Positions 25,021-34,068 of a stretch of 64,000 nt of DNA are shown piece by piece (position 1 is the stretch's first letter; each line of letters starts with the position of its first letter). The stretch is from Calditrichota bacterium (GTDB lineage: Bacteria > CLD3): assembly GCA_008501735.1 (NCBI GenBank), contig QQUF01000040.1, positions 62,001-126,000 of the forward strand, in the 5' to 3' direction. A program made the translations under genes and the position numbers. The notes beneath the pieces were generated by a model. It made no database searches. It was not told where the DNA came from and was given only the letters and a program-made list of their open reading frames with translations.

Positions 25021-26364
25021 ATGAACCCTGTTGAAATAATTGTAAAAAAACGTGATGGCAAAAAATTAACAAAAGAAGAAATTAGTTTTCTCATAAAATC
25101 TTACGTTGACGGCTCGCTTGCGGATTACCAAATGTCAGCTTTTGCGATGGCAGTTTACTTTAACGGATTGACTGATGAAGAAACTTCAATTTTGACTTTT
25201 GAGATGATTAATTCGGGCGAAACAATCGACCTTTCGCAAATTTCAGGTTTAAAAATTGACAAACACAGTACCGGAGGAGTTGGCGACAAAACTTCGATGA
25301 TTCTCGCACCGCTTGTCGCAAGTTTTGGAATTCCTGTTCCAATGATGTCAGGAAGAGGACTTGGTCACACAGGCGGAACTTTGGACAAACTTGAATCCAT
25401 TCCAGGGTTTCGTGTTGATTTGGAAGTTAATGAGTTTAAAAAAATCCTGAGTGAAGTCGGTTTTGCGATGATGGGACAAACAAAAGACATTTGTCCCGCA
25501 GACAAAAAACTCTACTCACTTCGAGACGTTACGGGAACTGTTGCTTCGATTCCTTTAATTTGTGCAAGTATTATGGGCAAAAAAATTGCGGAAGGAATTG
25601 ACGGGCTTGTGCTTGACGTGAAAACAGGAAGCGGAGCTTTCATTCCTGAAAAATCAGAAACAATCAAACTTGCTCAAGGTTTAGTCAGAATCGGCGAACT
25701 TGCTGGTAAAAAAACAATTGCACTATTGACAGATATGAGTCAGCCACTCGGAAATTACGTCGGGAATTGGCTTGAAATTAAAGAGTGCATCGAAATTCTA
25801 CAAGATGGGAAAGGTGCAAAAGATTTGGTAGATTTGACTTTGGCACTTTCAGGAGCAATGCTTTTACTTGGTAAGAAAACTGATTCGATTTCAGAAGGAA
25901 TTGAACTTTGCCGAAAAAAACTTGAGTCAGGTGAGCCTTTTGAACTTTTCAAAAAATCTGTTGTTGCTCAAGGTGGAGATTTGAGTGTAATTGAAAAGCC
26001 TGATTCTTACCCAAAATCTAAATTTGAATTTGATTTCGTAGCAGAGAAAGACGGTTTCATTTCTGAATTCAACAACTACGAAATCGGAATGACTGCTGTA
26101 AACCTTGGAGCAGGAAGAATGAAAGTTACTGACAAAATTGAGCCAAAAGCTGGAATGATTTTTCAAAAACGAGTCGGCAGCAAAGTTAAAAAAGGTGAGG
26201 GCATAGCAAAAGTTTTTACTGAGTTAGAGAATTCGATTGAGCCTGCAAAATTAAGACTTGCAAATTCAGTAGTGATTTCTGAAAAACAGTCTCAAAAAAG
26301 CGACCTGATTCAAAATCTAATCGATTCTGAAGGCATTCACGAGTGGAATGATTTTTGTAAGTAA
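25021..26364 (+). CDS. deoA: Pyrimidine-nucleoside / thymidine phosphorylase
   Basis: A 447-aa cytosolic enzyme of nucleoside salvage that splits (deoxy)thymidine or uridine with phosphate to the base and (deoxy)ribose 1-phosphate. The family signature is clear: K-H-S-T-G-G-V-G-D-K (81-90) for phosphate binding, then M-M-S-G-R-G-L-G-H-T-G-G-T-L-D-K-L-E (108-125). The all-helical N-terminal and C-terminal barrel domains have normal length. Whether it is thymidine-specific (deoA) or broad (pdp) cannot be told. No other deo genes lie adjacent. Confidence 0.93.
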   Translation: MNPVEIIVKKRDGKKLTKEEISFLIKSYVDGSLADYQMSAFAMAVYFNGLTDEETSILTFEMINSGETIDLSQISGLKIDKHSTGGVGDKTSMILAPLVASFGIPVPMMSGRGLGHTGGTLDKLESIPGFRVDLEVNEFKKILSEVGFAMMGQTKDICPADKKLYSLRDVTGTVASIPLICASIMGKKIAEGIDGLVLDVKTGSGAFIPEKSETIKLAQGLVRIGELAGKKTIALLTDMSQPLGNYVGNWLEIKECIEILQDGKGAKDLVDLTLALSGAMLLLGKKTDSISEGIELCRKKLESGEPFELFKKSVVAQGGDLSVIEKPDSYPKSKFEFDFVAEKDGFISEFNNYEIGMTAVNLGAGRMKVTDKIEPKAGMIFQKRVGSKVKKGEGIAKVFTELENSIEPAKLRLANSVVISEKQSQKSDLIQNLIDSEGIHEWNDFCK

Positions 26365-26444
26365 AATTAGCTTTTGTAAAATTAGTAAAAAGTTTGTTTT
26401 TCAAATACTCAAAACTATTTTAAAAAATATCATAGGAGAACTAA

Positions 26445-27299
26445 ATGTCTAATAAATCAAATCTTCAAAATCGAAGAGAAGCCTTAAAAAGAATGGGACT
26501 TGCTGTCGCAGGAATTGCAGCAGCACCAGTTGTTACAAAGCTAACAGGAACTGATGAATTTTTCAGTTTCAGTGCTTTTGCAGGACCAAAAACAAAATAC
26601 AAAGGTAAAGCTGGTTTTAAAGGCGTCACTTTAAGTGGAAGAATTACATTTTCTGGAACTGTGCCAAAACCAATTATGAAAGATATTACAGCAGATTTTG
26701 ATGTTGCAGGAAAAGCACCAAGAGTTTGGGAAGCACTTAACGTTGGGACAGGAAATGGTGTTAAAGACCTTGTAGTTTTCATTGAAGAAGCGAAAACAGG
26801 AAAGAAATTTTCAGGAAAAGAAACAATTCTTGACCACAAAGGTGCAGTTATGATTCCAAGAGTTGATGTGATTGAACTTGCAAAAGTTTCTGGTGGGAAA
26901 ATGATGGTTTACAACAATGACCCAGTTTTACACCAGGTTAGAGCAGTGAATGAGAAAGGTAAACAAATCAAAAACTTGGCACTCCCAACAAAGGGAATGA
27001 AACTCCCTTTCAAAACTAAAAAGCCAGGAACTTTGGAATGCACTTGCGACCCACATCCTTGGGAACGTTCATTCAGACTTGCTGCACAAAACCCTTACTA
27101 TGCAATTACAAGTGAAGATGGAAGTTTTGAAATTTATGACTTAGCTGACGGAACTTATACTCTCAAAGTTTGGGGAGAAGGAATTAAAGAAGCAAGTGGA
27201 AAAGTTGTCAAACAAATCACAGTTGCAGGTGGAGCAGTAACGGCTAATCTTGAACTTACAAAGGCAGACTTAACTGATGCATTACAAAAGAATGCTTAA
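26445..27299 (+). CDS. Tat-exported cupredoxin-like protein
   Basis: A 284-aa protein with a twin-arginine leader (N-R-R-E-A-L-K-R-M-G then a hydrophobic run). The core resembles cupredoxin-fold proteins annotated as methylamine-utilization-like: strands leading to N-N-D-P-V-L-H-Q-V (H163) and T-L-E-C-T-C-D-P-H-P-W (C199, C201, H204). A C-terminal carboxypeptidase-regulatory-like beta-sandwich follows (D-L-A-D-G-T-Y-T-L-K-V-W). The usual methionine ligand is not apparent. Tat export suggests folding with metal in the cytoplasm. An AGGAGA ribosome site precedes the ATG, and a strong terminator follows. Electron transfer or copper binding is inferred. Confidence 0.72.
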   Translation: MSNKSNLQNRREALKRMGLAVAGIAAAPVVTKLTGTDEFFSFSAFAGPKTKYKGKAGFKGVTLSGRITFSGTVPKPIMKDITADFDVAGKAPRVWEALNVGTGNGVKDLVVFIEEAKTGKKFSGKETILDHKGAVMIPRVDVIELAKVSGGKMMVYNNDPVLHQVRAVNEKGKQIKNLALPTKGMKLPFKTKKPGTLECTCDPHPWERSFRLAAQNPYYAITSEDGSFEIYDLADGTYTLKVWGEGIKEASGKVVKQITVAGGAVTANLELTKADLTDALQKNA

Positions 27300-27320
27300 A
27301 TAATTTTCTTTCTGAAAACA

Positions 27321-27354
27321 AAAAAGCCACACTAAATATTTAGTGTGGCTTTTT
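27321..27354. terminator. bidirectional rho-independent terminator
   Basis: Left arm 27321-27336 ends in GCCACACTAAA, loop TA, right arm 27339-27354. The 16-bp perfect stem is flanked by A-runs on one side and T-runs on the other, so it works on both strands. It separates the convergent cupredoxin gene (+) and T9SS cargo gene (-). Confidence 0.9.
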
Positions 27355-27375
27355 TTATCTAAAAAAAATTTCAGA

Positions 27376-29454
27376 CTATTTCAAGAAAGTCATTTTTTTA
27401 GTTTCATTAAAGTTAGGACCAGTAATTGAGTAGAAGTAAGTTCCACTTGAAACTACGTTTCCACTTAAGTCAGTAGCATCCCATTGAACTGATTTAGAAC
27501 CTGAAACAGTTCCTTCAAACAATGTTTTAACTAATTGACCTTTAATGTTGAAAATTTCAACTTTAACATTATTAATTCCTTCAACAGAAAACTCAATGTT
27601 AGTAGTTGGGTTGAATGGATTAGGGAAGTTTTGAGCTAATTCGTAACCTTTAGCAACTTCATTAGAATTTTCTTCTGAAGAAGTTACAAGAGCGATGTCA
27701 TAAACTGTACCTGTTCCATTGTCGTGTTCGTAGAACATATAATCTGTTCCGTCCCCAGGAACTGCAGAAAGAGCACCTGTTCCATTGTAAGAATAAGAAC
27801 CTGCAACGTCATCAGTTTGGAAAGAAACTGCAACTTTACCAGCAGTCATTCCCATTGGAGGACACATTGGGTATCTTTCATCTGTTCCAAGAGAGTTAGT
27901 TATGTTTTCGATTTGAGTTAAAGAACCAGCGATTTCAGAACCAAAACCCCAGCTTGAACCACCATCAGTTGACATTGTGTGCCAAACATCTCCGTGAGTC
28001 ATTGCACTTGCAGAATCACCATTTGGCATATTTGCCCAATCAACATCTCCTAAAGGAAAACCTTCAAAGATTACGTGCATATCGCCATTTGTGTCGAATC
28101 CGAGCATTGGAGTTCCAACGATTTGTTGGAAAGCACCACCAAGATCAGCACCACTTGGAGCGATTGTTGGGTTATTCCAAGAAGTTCCATCTTCAAAAAC
28201 ACTTCCAACTAACTCATTACCAGATTCGTGGTCATTGTAAGCGAAAATTTGAGTTTCTGTTCCAGTAGTGTTTTTATACATAAGTCTAAATGCATTTGGG
28301 AAGTAAGAGCCAGAAGAAGTTGATTTATGTTCAGTGTAAACATAGTGAAGGTCACCTTGAGCATCAAAAGAAGCATCAAAATGCTGCCAAGATCTCCATT
28401 CAAAATCTTCTACATTTGTACTTGGGTTGAAGTTAAGAGGTGTGTCTTCAGTTACGTTATCAAAAGCCCAAGTTGCTCCATTATCCATAGATTCAAATTT
28501 ATAAAGAGCGTTTGAACCAACAGTAGTATCTTGGAAAGCACTTCCAGAAGCATTGAAGAATAATAATAAGATATGATCAGCACCATCAGAAACGAAAGCT
28601 TTTGCTCCGCCGTCAGGAACGATATAAACTCCTGGGAAGTTAGCCATTGCTTGCATTGGAGAGAATTGTTGTGCAAATGGGTTTGAAAGAGAAGCATAAT
28701 AAGCTGCTAATGGAGAAGTTGCTTGGTCAGCAGGAGCAACAGAACCAACAGCGTGAACTACATCATTGTTTCCAACTGTACAAACTGGCCAAATTGGTTG
28801 ATCATCTCCAGCAGGAAGTCCTGGAACGAGTGGGAACTCAGGATGTTCCCAAAGTCCTTGACCAGGGAAAAGGTCAATACTACCAACTGAGTGAACAGCA
28901 CCATTCAAACTTGGGTCATTGTAGTGACTTACTAAAGCTGCAGCTCCACCAACACCGTTGATAGAAGTATTTCTGAAATAATCGATAGCAGGAAAACCGC
29001 CACGAGCATTTTCAATTCTTGTCCAAGTTGGGCTAATTGTTCCTGTTCCTGTTCCGTCGTCAAGTCCCCAGTTAACTCCGTCATTTGAGAAAGAGTAAAA
29101 AGAACCACGAGTTGTGTTTGTTCCAGGATCAGAAGTGTAGATATTTGCACTGATAAATGTTAAGTGGTAATTTCCACTATCATCTATTACCATTCTTTTA
29201 CCAATTGCTCCATTTGCTTGATAATCATAAAAGCCGTTACCAATAACAACACCAGGAGAATTATAATTTACTTGGAAAGGACCTGAGTTGTTTTGAGTTA
29301 CTTGATTAGTATTACCTGTAGTCATAACAACTGCATTTTCAGGCATTACTGGTTGTTTTGTAGCTTGTTTTGAAAGAAGCTCGCTTTGTCCGCCCATTGC
29401 TAAACCAACTGCTGTGAGTGTTAGCAATGAACAAGTAGTAATTTGTTTATTCAT
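27376..29454 (-). CDS. Secreted BNR/Asp-box protein with T9SS sorting domain
   Basis: A 692-aa exported protein with signal peptide (about residues 1-22). The body holds sialidase-like Asp-boxes, S-N-D-G-V-N-W, S-M-D-N-G-A-T-W and S-T-D-G-G-S-S-W, indicating a beta-propeller. The T9SS sorting domain begins at N-F-P-N-P-F-N-P and ends T-K-K-M-T-F-L-K. A very strong ribosome site (GGAGGG) precedes the ATG, consistent with high expression. No catalytic sialidase residues could be confirmed, so an enzyme call is not made. It lies upstream of a convergent terminator and downstream of another T9SS gene. Confidence 0.85.
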   Translation of the reverse strand: MNKQITTCSLLTLTAVGLAMGGQSELLSKQATKQPVMPENAVVMTTGNTNQVTQNNSGPFQVNYNSPGVVIGNGFYDYQANGAIGKRMVIDDSGNYHLTFISANIYTSDPGTNTTRGSFYSFSNDGVNWGLDDGTGTGTISPTWTRIENARGGFPAIDYFRNTSINGVGGAAALVSHYNDPSLNGAVHSVGSIDLFPGQGLWEHPEFPLVPGLPAGDDQPIWPVCTVGNNDVVHAVGSVAPADQATSPLAAYYASLSNPFAQQFSPMQAMANFPGVYIVPDGGAKAFVSDGADHILLLFFNASGSAFQDTTVGSNALYKFESMDNGATWAFDNVTEDTPLNFNPSTNVEDFEWRSWQHFDASFDAQGDLHYVYTEHKSTSSGSYFPNAFRLMYKNTTGTETQIFAYNDHESGNELVGSVFEDGTSWNNPTIAPSGADLGGAFQQIVGTPMLGFDTNGDMHVIFEGFPLGDVDWANMPNGDSASAMTHGDVWHTMSTDGGSSWGFGSEIAGSLTQIENITNSLGTDERYPMCPPMGMTAGKVAVSFQTDDVAGSYSYNGTGALSAVPGDGTDYMFYEHDNGTGTVYDIALVTSSEENSNEVAKGYELAQNFPNPFNPTTNIEFSVEGINNVKVEIFNIKGQLVKTLFEGTVSGSKSVQWDATDLSGNVVSSGTYFYSITGPNFNETKKMTFLK

Positions 29455-29499
29455 TTTAATCCCTCCACGGATTAAATTAAGGTTAATAGTCTTGTTAAA

Positions 29500-30330
29500 T
29501 TACTTTAAATATACTGCTTTTTTTATACTTACAAATGAACCCGCTTCGATTTTGTAGAGGTAAACTCCACTTGAAACAGGATTGTTGTTTTTATCTAAAC
29601 CATTCCATTTAACATTGTGAAAACCTGCGTTGAAATTTTCATCTACGAGTTGATTGACCTCTTGTCCCAATAAATTATAAATTTTGAGGCTGACAAATTC
29701 AGAAACAGGAAGTGCAAATTGAATTGTTGTTGAAGGGTTAAATGGGTTTGGGAAGTTTTGGTTCAAAGAAAAACTTGTCGGTAAAGAATTATTCTCATCT
29801 TCAATGCCTACAAGTGTAACATCAATTGTTCCATTTACTAAAGTCGTTGGGACAGAACCAGAGTTAAAAACAAAACCGTTTGGCGTTGTGTTTGCATTGA
29901 ACTCTGTAAATTCGATTTGTCCATTGGTAACACTACTGTTTACTTTAAAAATTAAGTTTGCCAAAATTCCTGAAGTTTGACCTTGTGGCAAAGTGATTTG
30001 GTTTTGTCCACCAGCAGCGGCAAATCTAACTTGTTGAGCAAAAGTTTTGTTCAAAGCTGTTTGATAAGAATTTGCTCCTGTTGAAGGAGTAATTGTGTTA
30101 GTAACTTCGACATTTTCTAATTGTAATCCATTTGGATAAGAGATGTCAAAACTGTAACCTGTTATCAAATCTTGAGAAGTAATTCCTGTAACCTCAATTG
30201 GCACAGTGAATGAAAACCCTACGCTGTCAGCATTGAAATTTCCACCAAGGATTGTTACAGTACCTTGAGCATTGGCAAACCCAAAACTCAAAAAGACATA
30301 AGAAATGATTAAAAGTAATGATTTTCGCAT
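29500..30330 (-). CDS. Cohesin-like domain protein with T9SS sorting domain
   Basis: The start is set at ATG 30330 (M-R-K-S-L-L-L-I-I-S-Y-V-F), which has GGAATTTAC upstream; an in-frame ATG 15 nt earlier lacks a ribosome site. The product is 276 aa, with signal peptide to about A-N-A-Q. Residues about 25-165 form a cohesin-like beta-sandwich: G-Y-S-F-D-I-S-Y-P-N-G-L and G-I-L-A-N-L-I-F-K-V, the pattern that binds dockerins. A T9SS domain follows (N-F-P-N-P-F-N-P to S-I-K-K-A-V-Y-L-K). It may anchor partners on the cell surface; no dockerin protein was noticed in the window. Confidence 0.8.
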   Translation of the reverse strand: MRKSLLLIISYVFLSFGFANAQGTVTILGGNFNADSVGFSFTVPIEVTGITSQDLITGYSFDISYPNGLQLENVEVTNTITPSTGANSYQTALNKTFAQQVRFAAAGGQNQITLPQGQTSGILANLIFKVNSSVTNGQIEFTEFNANTTPNGFVFNSGSVPTTLVNGTIDVTLVGIEDENNSLPTSFSLNQNFPNPFNPSTTIQFALPVSEFVSLKIYNLLGQEVNQLVDENFNAGFHNVKWNGLDKNNNPVSSGVYLYKIEAGSFVSIKKAVYLK

Positions 30331-30470
30331 TTTTGTAAATTCCATTAAAATTAATGGTTAAGTAGTATTTTATCTAACTAATGAAAAGGAATTCCCGTAA
30401 AAAAATCTGTAAGTTACAAGATAGTTACAATTTTTTTAGATGTAAACCCAAAATTTGTAACCTTTTGAAT

Positions 30471-32129
30471 TTAATGTGTTTCCTTTTCACCAATAATCGC
30501 TGTCGTAAACAGTTTCTCTTGGTATTTAGAATTGTTTACAAGCAATTTCTTTGCCAACTTGATTTCCGAATCAACCTTGACTGAATACTCAAGTTTAGAG
30601 GCAAAATTCAAGGTTGTTCCTAAAAATTCAATTTGAAGTGAGTCATTAATCTTCTGTTTGTTAAGTTCCATCTCATTTTGTTTTAGTGAAGCCAAAACAT
30701 TTTTTAATTCTTGAACTTTAGAAGAGACATTAAGAGAATCCATTTTTGGTAAATTCATTTCAGTCAGAATTTCGTCTAAGTTTTTCTCCCAACGATTTGT
30801 GTAGTTAAAAGAATTTTCCTCTAAGAAATTTACAAATTCAGCAAAAGAACTTTCAGGTAAAACTTTTGCCTCAGGATTTTCACTTAAATATTTTGTGATA
30901 AATTTTGAATACATTCCTTTGCGTTTAAGTTCCGAAAGAAGTTTAGGTTCTTTTTCTTCTTTAAAAATAACATCTGGTGAAACACCTTGACCTCCAAAAA
31001 CAGTTCTTCCATTAAGTGTAGTGAAAGAATTGTTTTCTTTAATTTTGAACCCTTCTTCAAAAATATCATTTTTTGAGTAATCAATTTTCTGTACACAACG
31101 ACCACTTGGAACGTAATATTTTGCAGTTGTAATCTTTAAAACGTCTCCACTTTTCAAAGAAATTTCTGATTGAACAAGTCCTTTGCCATAAGTTGTTGTC
31201 CCAATAACAATTCCTCTGTCTAAGTCTTGTATTGCTCCTGCAACAATTTCAGAAGCACTTGCACTTCCTTCGTCAACAAGAATTGCCAATGGTTTGTCTA
31301 AGAAAACAGGTTTCCCAGATGTAAAGTAATCTCGTTTTCCTGTCGCAGATTTTGGTTTGGTGTAAACTACGAGTTCATTGGGTGGTAAAAAGCAACTTAG
31401 AATTTTTACTGCAACGTCAAGTAATCCACCTGGATTGCCTCTTAAATCTAAAATTAATCCGTTTAACTCGCCTTCTTCTTTGAGTTTTAAAATTGCTTCA
31501 CGAACCTCGTAATCAGAACTTCTCGAAAATTTTGTCAATTTTACGTAACCAATTCCCTCTTCTACAAAACCAGAGTAAGGAACGTTGTGAATGGTAATTT
31601 CTTCTGTTTTAAGAACGTAATCCAGAGATTCGTCTTCTGTGAAACGTTTTATTTTTAAACTGATTTCACTTCCCAAAGGAACTCGAAGTAGTTTTTGACC
31701 TTGTTTCAAAGTTTTGTTTTTCATTGAAACGCCGTTAATTTCGAGTAAAATGTCTCCGATTTGAATTCCTTTTCTGTGTGCAGGAGCATCTTCAATTAAT
31801 GAAATTACTGTAATTACTTCATCTTCCATAGAAACTTGAACGCCAATTCCTGTGTATTTTCCATACTTCAAAATGTCAAGTTCTCTTGTGTCTTCTTTTT
31901 CAAAAAGAACAGTGTAAGGGTCAAGAGTTTTGAGCATTCCGTTAATCCCGCTTTTCAAGAATTTTCCAGTGTCAATCTCATCAACGTAATTTGCATTTAC
32001 TTGCTTGTAAACCTCGTAGAAATTTTGAAGGTTTTTTTGGACTTCTCGGTATTTATCTTGCCCAAAACCAATGTTTGCAAGGCATAGAAAAATCAAAAAG
32101 AACAATGTTTTTTGGTATTTTTGAAACAT
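30471..32129 (-). CDS. ctpA: C-terminal processing protease (S41, CtpA/Prc)
   Basis: A 552-aa periplasmic serine protease that trims C-termini of envelope proteins. A signal peptide is followed by a PDZ domain (about 88-165, G-I-G-V-Q-V and G-D-I-L-L-E-I-N-G). The S41 core has L-R-G-N-P-G-G-L-L (229-237), G-S-A-S-A-S-E-I with catalytic S291, and Y-G-K-G with general-base K316, spaced 25 residues as in CtpB. About 200 extra C-terminal residues are helical. It ends 1 nt before tmk and is probably co-transcribed with it. Confidence 0.95.
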   Translation of the reverse strand: MFQKYQKTLFFLIFLCLANIGFGQDKYREVQKNLQNFYEVYKQVNANYVDEIDTGKFLKSGINGMLKTLDPYTVLFEKEDTRELDILKYGKYTGIGVQVSMEDEVITVISLIEDAPAHRKGIQIGDILLEINGVSMKNKTLKQGQKLLRVPLGSEISLKIKRFTEDESLDYVLKTEEITIHNVPYSGFVEEGIGYVKLTKFSRSSDYEVREAILKLKEEGELNGLILDLRGNPGGLLDVAVKILSCFLPPNELVVYTKPKSATGKRDYFTSGKPVFLDKPLAILVDEGSASASEIVAGAIQDLDRGIVIGTTTYGKGLVQSEISLKSGDVLKITTAKYYVPSGRCVQKIDYSKNDIFEEGFKIKENNSFTTLNGRTVFGGQGVSPDVIFKEEKEPKLLSELKRKGMYSKFITKYLSENPEAKVLPESSFAEFVNFLEENSFNYTNRWEKNLDEILTEMNLPKMDSLNVSSKVQELKNVLASLKQNEMELNKQKINDSLQIEFLGTTLNFASKLEYSVKVDSEIKLAKKLLVNNSKYQEKLFTTAIIGEKETH

Positions 32130-32130
32130 T

Positions 32131-32757
32131 TTAAAGTCCTTTGAGTCTCGTGGATAAAATTTTACAAATTTCTAAATGAATCTTTTCAATAACTCCGTTA
32201 GAGTCAACAACGCAAAAATTTTCAAATTCATTCACTAAATTTAAGTAGGCTTTGCGAACTTCTGTAAAAAATGAAGCGTTTTCTTGTTCAATTCGGTCAA
32301 GATTTTTGCGAGACCAATTTTTTCTTTGTGCGTAAGTCTCAAAAGAAATGTCTGTGAAAAATGTAAAGTCAGGCAACAAATCTCCTGTTGCAAAGCTGCA
32401 AAGACTTTTCAAAGAGTCTTTTGAAATTAGTCTTCCGCCACCTTGATAAGCTAAACTTGAAAAGATATAACGATCTGCGATGACAACTTTTCCTTCTTTA
32501 AGAGCAGGTAGAATTTTTTCGTTAACAAGTTGAGCTCTACTTGCTTGAAAGAGAAGAGCTTCTGTTTTTTCGTGCATTTCTATATTTTTGTTGTCAAGAA
32601 TGATTTTTCTAATTTTTTCAGAAATATTTGTTCCGCCCGGTTCTCTGACATTGAGAACTTCATAACCCTTTTCAATTAATTTTTTACTAAGGAGTCTAAC
32701 TTGAGTTGATTTTCCTGAGTGGTCAATTCCTTCAAAGACAATAAAAGTACCGTTCAA
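32131..32757 (-). CDS. tmk: Thymidylate kinase
   Basis: A 208-aa cytosolic kinase that phosphorylates dTMP to dTDP for DNA synthesis. The P-loop G-I-D-H-S-G-K-S-T (10-18) follows the N-terminal F-I-V-F-E. The D-R-Y motif (V-I-A-D-R-Y-I-F-S-S-L-A-Y-Q-G) for dTMP binding is present, then the lid. Length is normal. It lies immediately upstream of ctpA on the same strand, a pairing consistent with one transcript. The identification is secure. Confidence 0.95.
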   Translation of the reverse strand: MNGTFIVFEGIDHSGKSTQVRLLSKKLIEKGYEVLNVREPGGTNISEKIRKIILDNKNIEMHEKTEALLFQASRAQLVNEKILPALKEGKVVIADRYIFSSLAYQGGGRLISKDSLKSLCSFATGDLLPDFTFFTDISFETYAQRKNWSRKNLDRIEQENASFFTEVRKAYLNLVNEFENFCVVDSNGVIEKIHLEICKILSTRLKGL

Positions 32758-32849
32758 AATTTCCTCTAACTTAAAAATGAATTGTTACGTTGCGAGGTCA
32801 AAGTAATTAAAATCTCTTGAAATTTCTAATTTTTTTGTAACTTCAAAAA

Positions 32850-33227
32850 ATGGAAAATTATGTCGGAAAACATTGGCTCGTTGATTTAATCACTTTGGAT
32901 AAGTTCTTACTCGAAAAAGTAGATTTAGTTCAGGAGAAAATCTTGGAGGTTGCAAAAAAATCTTCATTAAATATTTTAAAAACAGCTTTTCACCAATTTG
33001 AACCAGAAGGTGTAACAGGGATTTTACTTCTTACAGAATCTCACCTTTCGATTCATACTTGGCCCGAAAAAAATCTTGTAACTTTAGATTTGTTTAGCTG
33101 CAACGATGATTTTGATTTTGAAAGTTTCCTTGAACTTCTTAAAGATACTTTCAAAGCTAATGAAATTAATTTTTCTGAAACCAAACGCGGATTTACAAAA
33201 AAAACGGAGACAAATTTTGTCAGATAA
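32850..33227 (+). CDS. speH: S-adenosylmethionine decarboxylase proenzyme (pyruvoyl type)
   Basis: A 125-aa short-form AdoMet decarboxylase that makes the aminopropyl donor for spermidine. The self-cleavage site is visible in [13 protein letters not shown], with cleavage between E63 and S64 to generate the pyruvoyl group. The proton-donor cysteine is in L-F-S-C (C84). The stop overlaps the accA start by 11 nt, indicating translational coupling. No spermidine synthase gene is adjacent. Confidence 0.92.
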   Translation: MENYVGKHWLVDLITLDKFLLEKVDLVQEKILEVAKKSSLNILKTAFHQFEPEGVTGILLLTESHLSIHTWPEKNLVTLDLFSCNDDFDFESFLELLKDTFKANEINFSETKRGFTKKTETNFVR

Positions 33228-34029
33228 AAATACTAATTCAAGATGGGAAAAAGTACAGTTAGCACGAAATCCCAAAAGACCTTTCTCGTTAGACTACATA
33301 GAAAGAATCGTAACTGATTTTAAAGAACTTCACGGAGACAGATATTTCGGCGATGACAAAGCGATGATTTCAGGTTTCGGTAAGATTGACGGCGAAACTT
33401 TTGCAATTATAGGACAGCAAAAAGGTCGTTCGACAAAAGAAAATATTGAGCGAAATTTTGGAATGGCAAATCCAGAAGGCTACCGAAAAGCACTTCGAGT
33501 GATGAAGTTAGCTGTAAAATTTAACAAACCGATTTTGACTTTAATTGACACACCAGGAGCTTATCCAGGAATCGGAGCGGAAGAAAGAGGACAAGCCGAA
33601 GCCATTGCAAAAAACCTTTTTGAAATGGCAATTATGCCTGTTCCGATAATTTGTGTAATTATTGGAGAAGGTGCAAGTGGTGGAGCTTTGGGAATCGGAG
33701 TTGGTGACAAACTTTTGATGATGGAAAATTCTTGGTTTTCAGTAATTGCACCTGAATCTTGTTCAAGCATTCTTTGGAGAACTTGGGAGAAAAAAGAAGT
33801 TGCTGCCGATGCTCTTAAGCTCACAGTTGACGATTTGATTGAGCAAGGAATTATCGATGAAAAAATTGAAGAGCCAAAAGGCGGAGCTCACGAGGATTAC
33901 GACAAAGCTGCTGATTTTGTAAAAGACAGCATTCTTAAAAATTACAAAGCTCTCAAAAAACTCTCAGCAAAAAAGTTAGTTGACCAAAGAATCGAAAAGT
34001 ATTCTCAAATTGGCTTTTACGAAGAATAA
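33217..34029 (+). CDS. accA: Acetyl-CoA carboxylase carboxyltransferase subunit alpha
   Basis: The alpha carboxyltransferase subunit that, with AccD, transfers CO2 from carboxybiotin to acetyl-CoA. The best start is TTG 33217, which has GGAG about 8 nt upstream and yields [17 protein letters not shown], 270 aa; the open frame extends further 5' but through speH. Core motifs are [32 protein letters not shown] and G-E-G-A-S-G-G-A-L. About 40-50 N-terminal residues present in the E. coli protein are missing, as in some other lineages. accD is not in the window. Confidence 0.92.
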   Translation: MSDKNTNSRWEKVQLARNPKRPFSLDYIERIVTDFKELHGDRYFGDDKAMISGFGKIDGETFAIIGQQKGRSTKENIERNFGMANPEGYRKALRVMKLAVKFNKPILTLIDTPGAYPGIGAEERGQAEAIAKNLFEMAIMPVPIICVIIGEGASGGALGIGVGDKLLMMENSWFSVIAPESCSSILWRTWEKKEVAADALKLTVDDLIEQGIIDEKIEEPKGGAHEDYDKAADFVKDSILKNYKALKKLSAKKLVDQRIEKYSQIGFYEE

Positions 34030-34040
34030 AACTTAATTTC

Positions 34041-34068
34041 TTAGAGACGCACAGCCGTGCGTCTCTAA
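34041..34068. repeat. palindromic repeat, TTAGAGACGCAC family (copy A)
   Basis: Arms 34041-34052 and 34057-34068 form a 12-bp perfect stem with loop AGCC. The palindrome overlaps the stop codon of the converging minus-strand gene, so it may also serve as terminator for accA and that gene. Related copies lie at 55260 and 57789, and a degenerate one at 35149. Confidence 0.8.

Noticed and set aside
33106-33216. 5' extension of accA within speH
   Set aside because: The extra residues are the speH sequence read in another frame and do not match AccA N-termini; a ribosome site marks TTG 33217.
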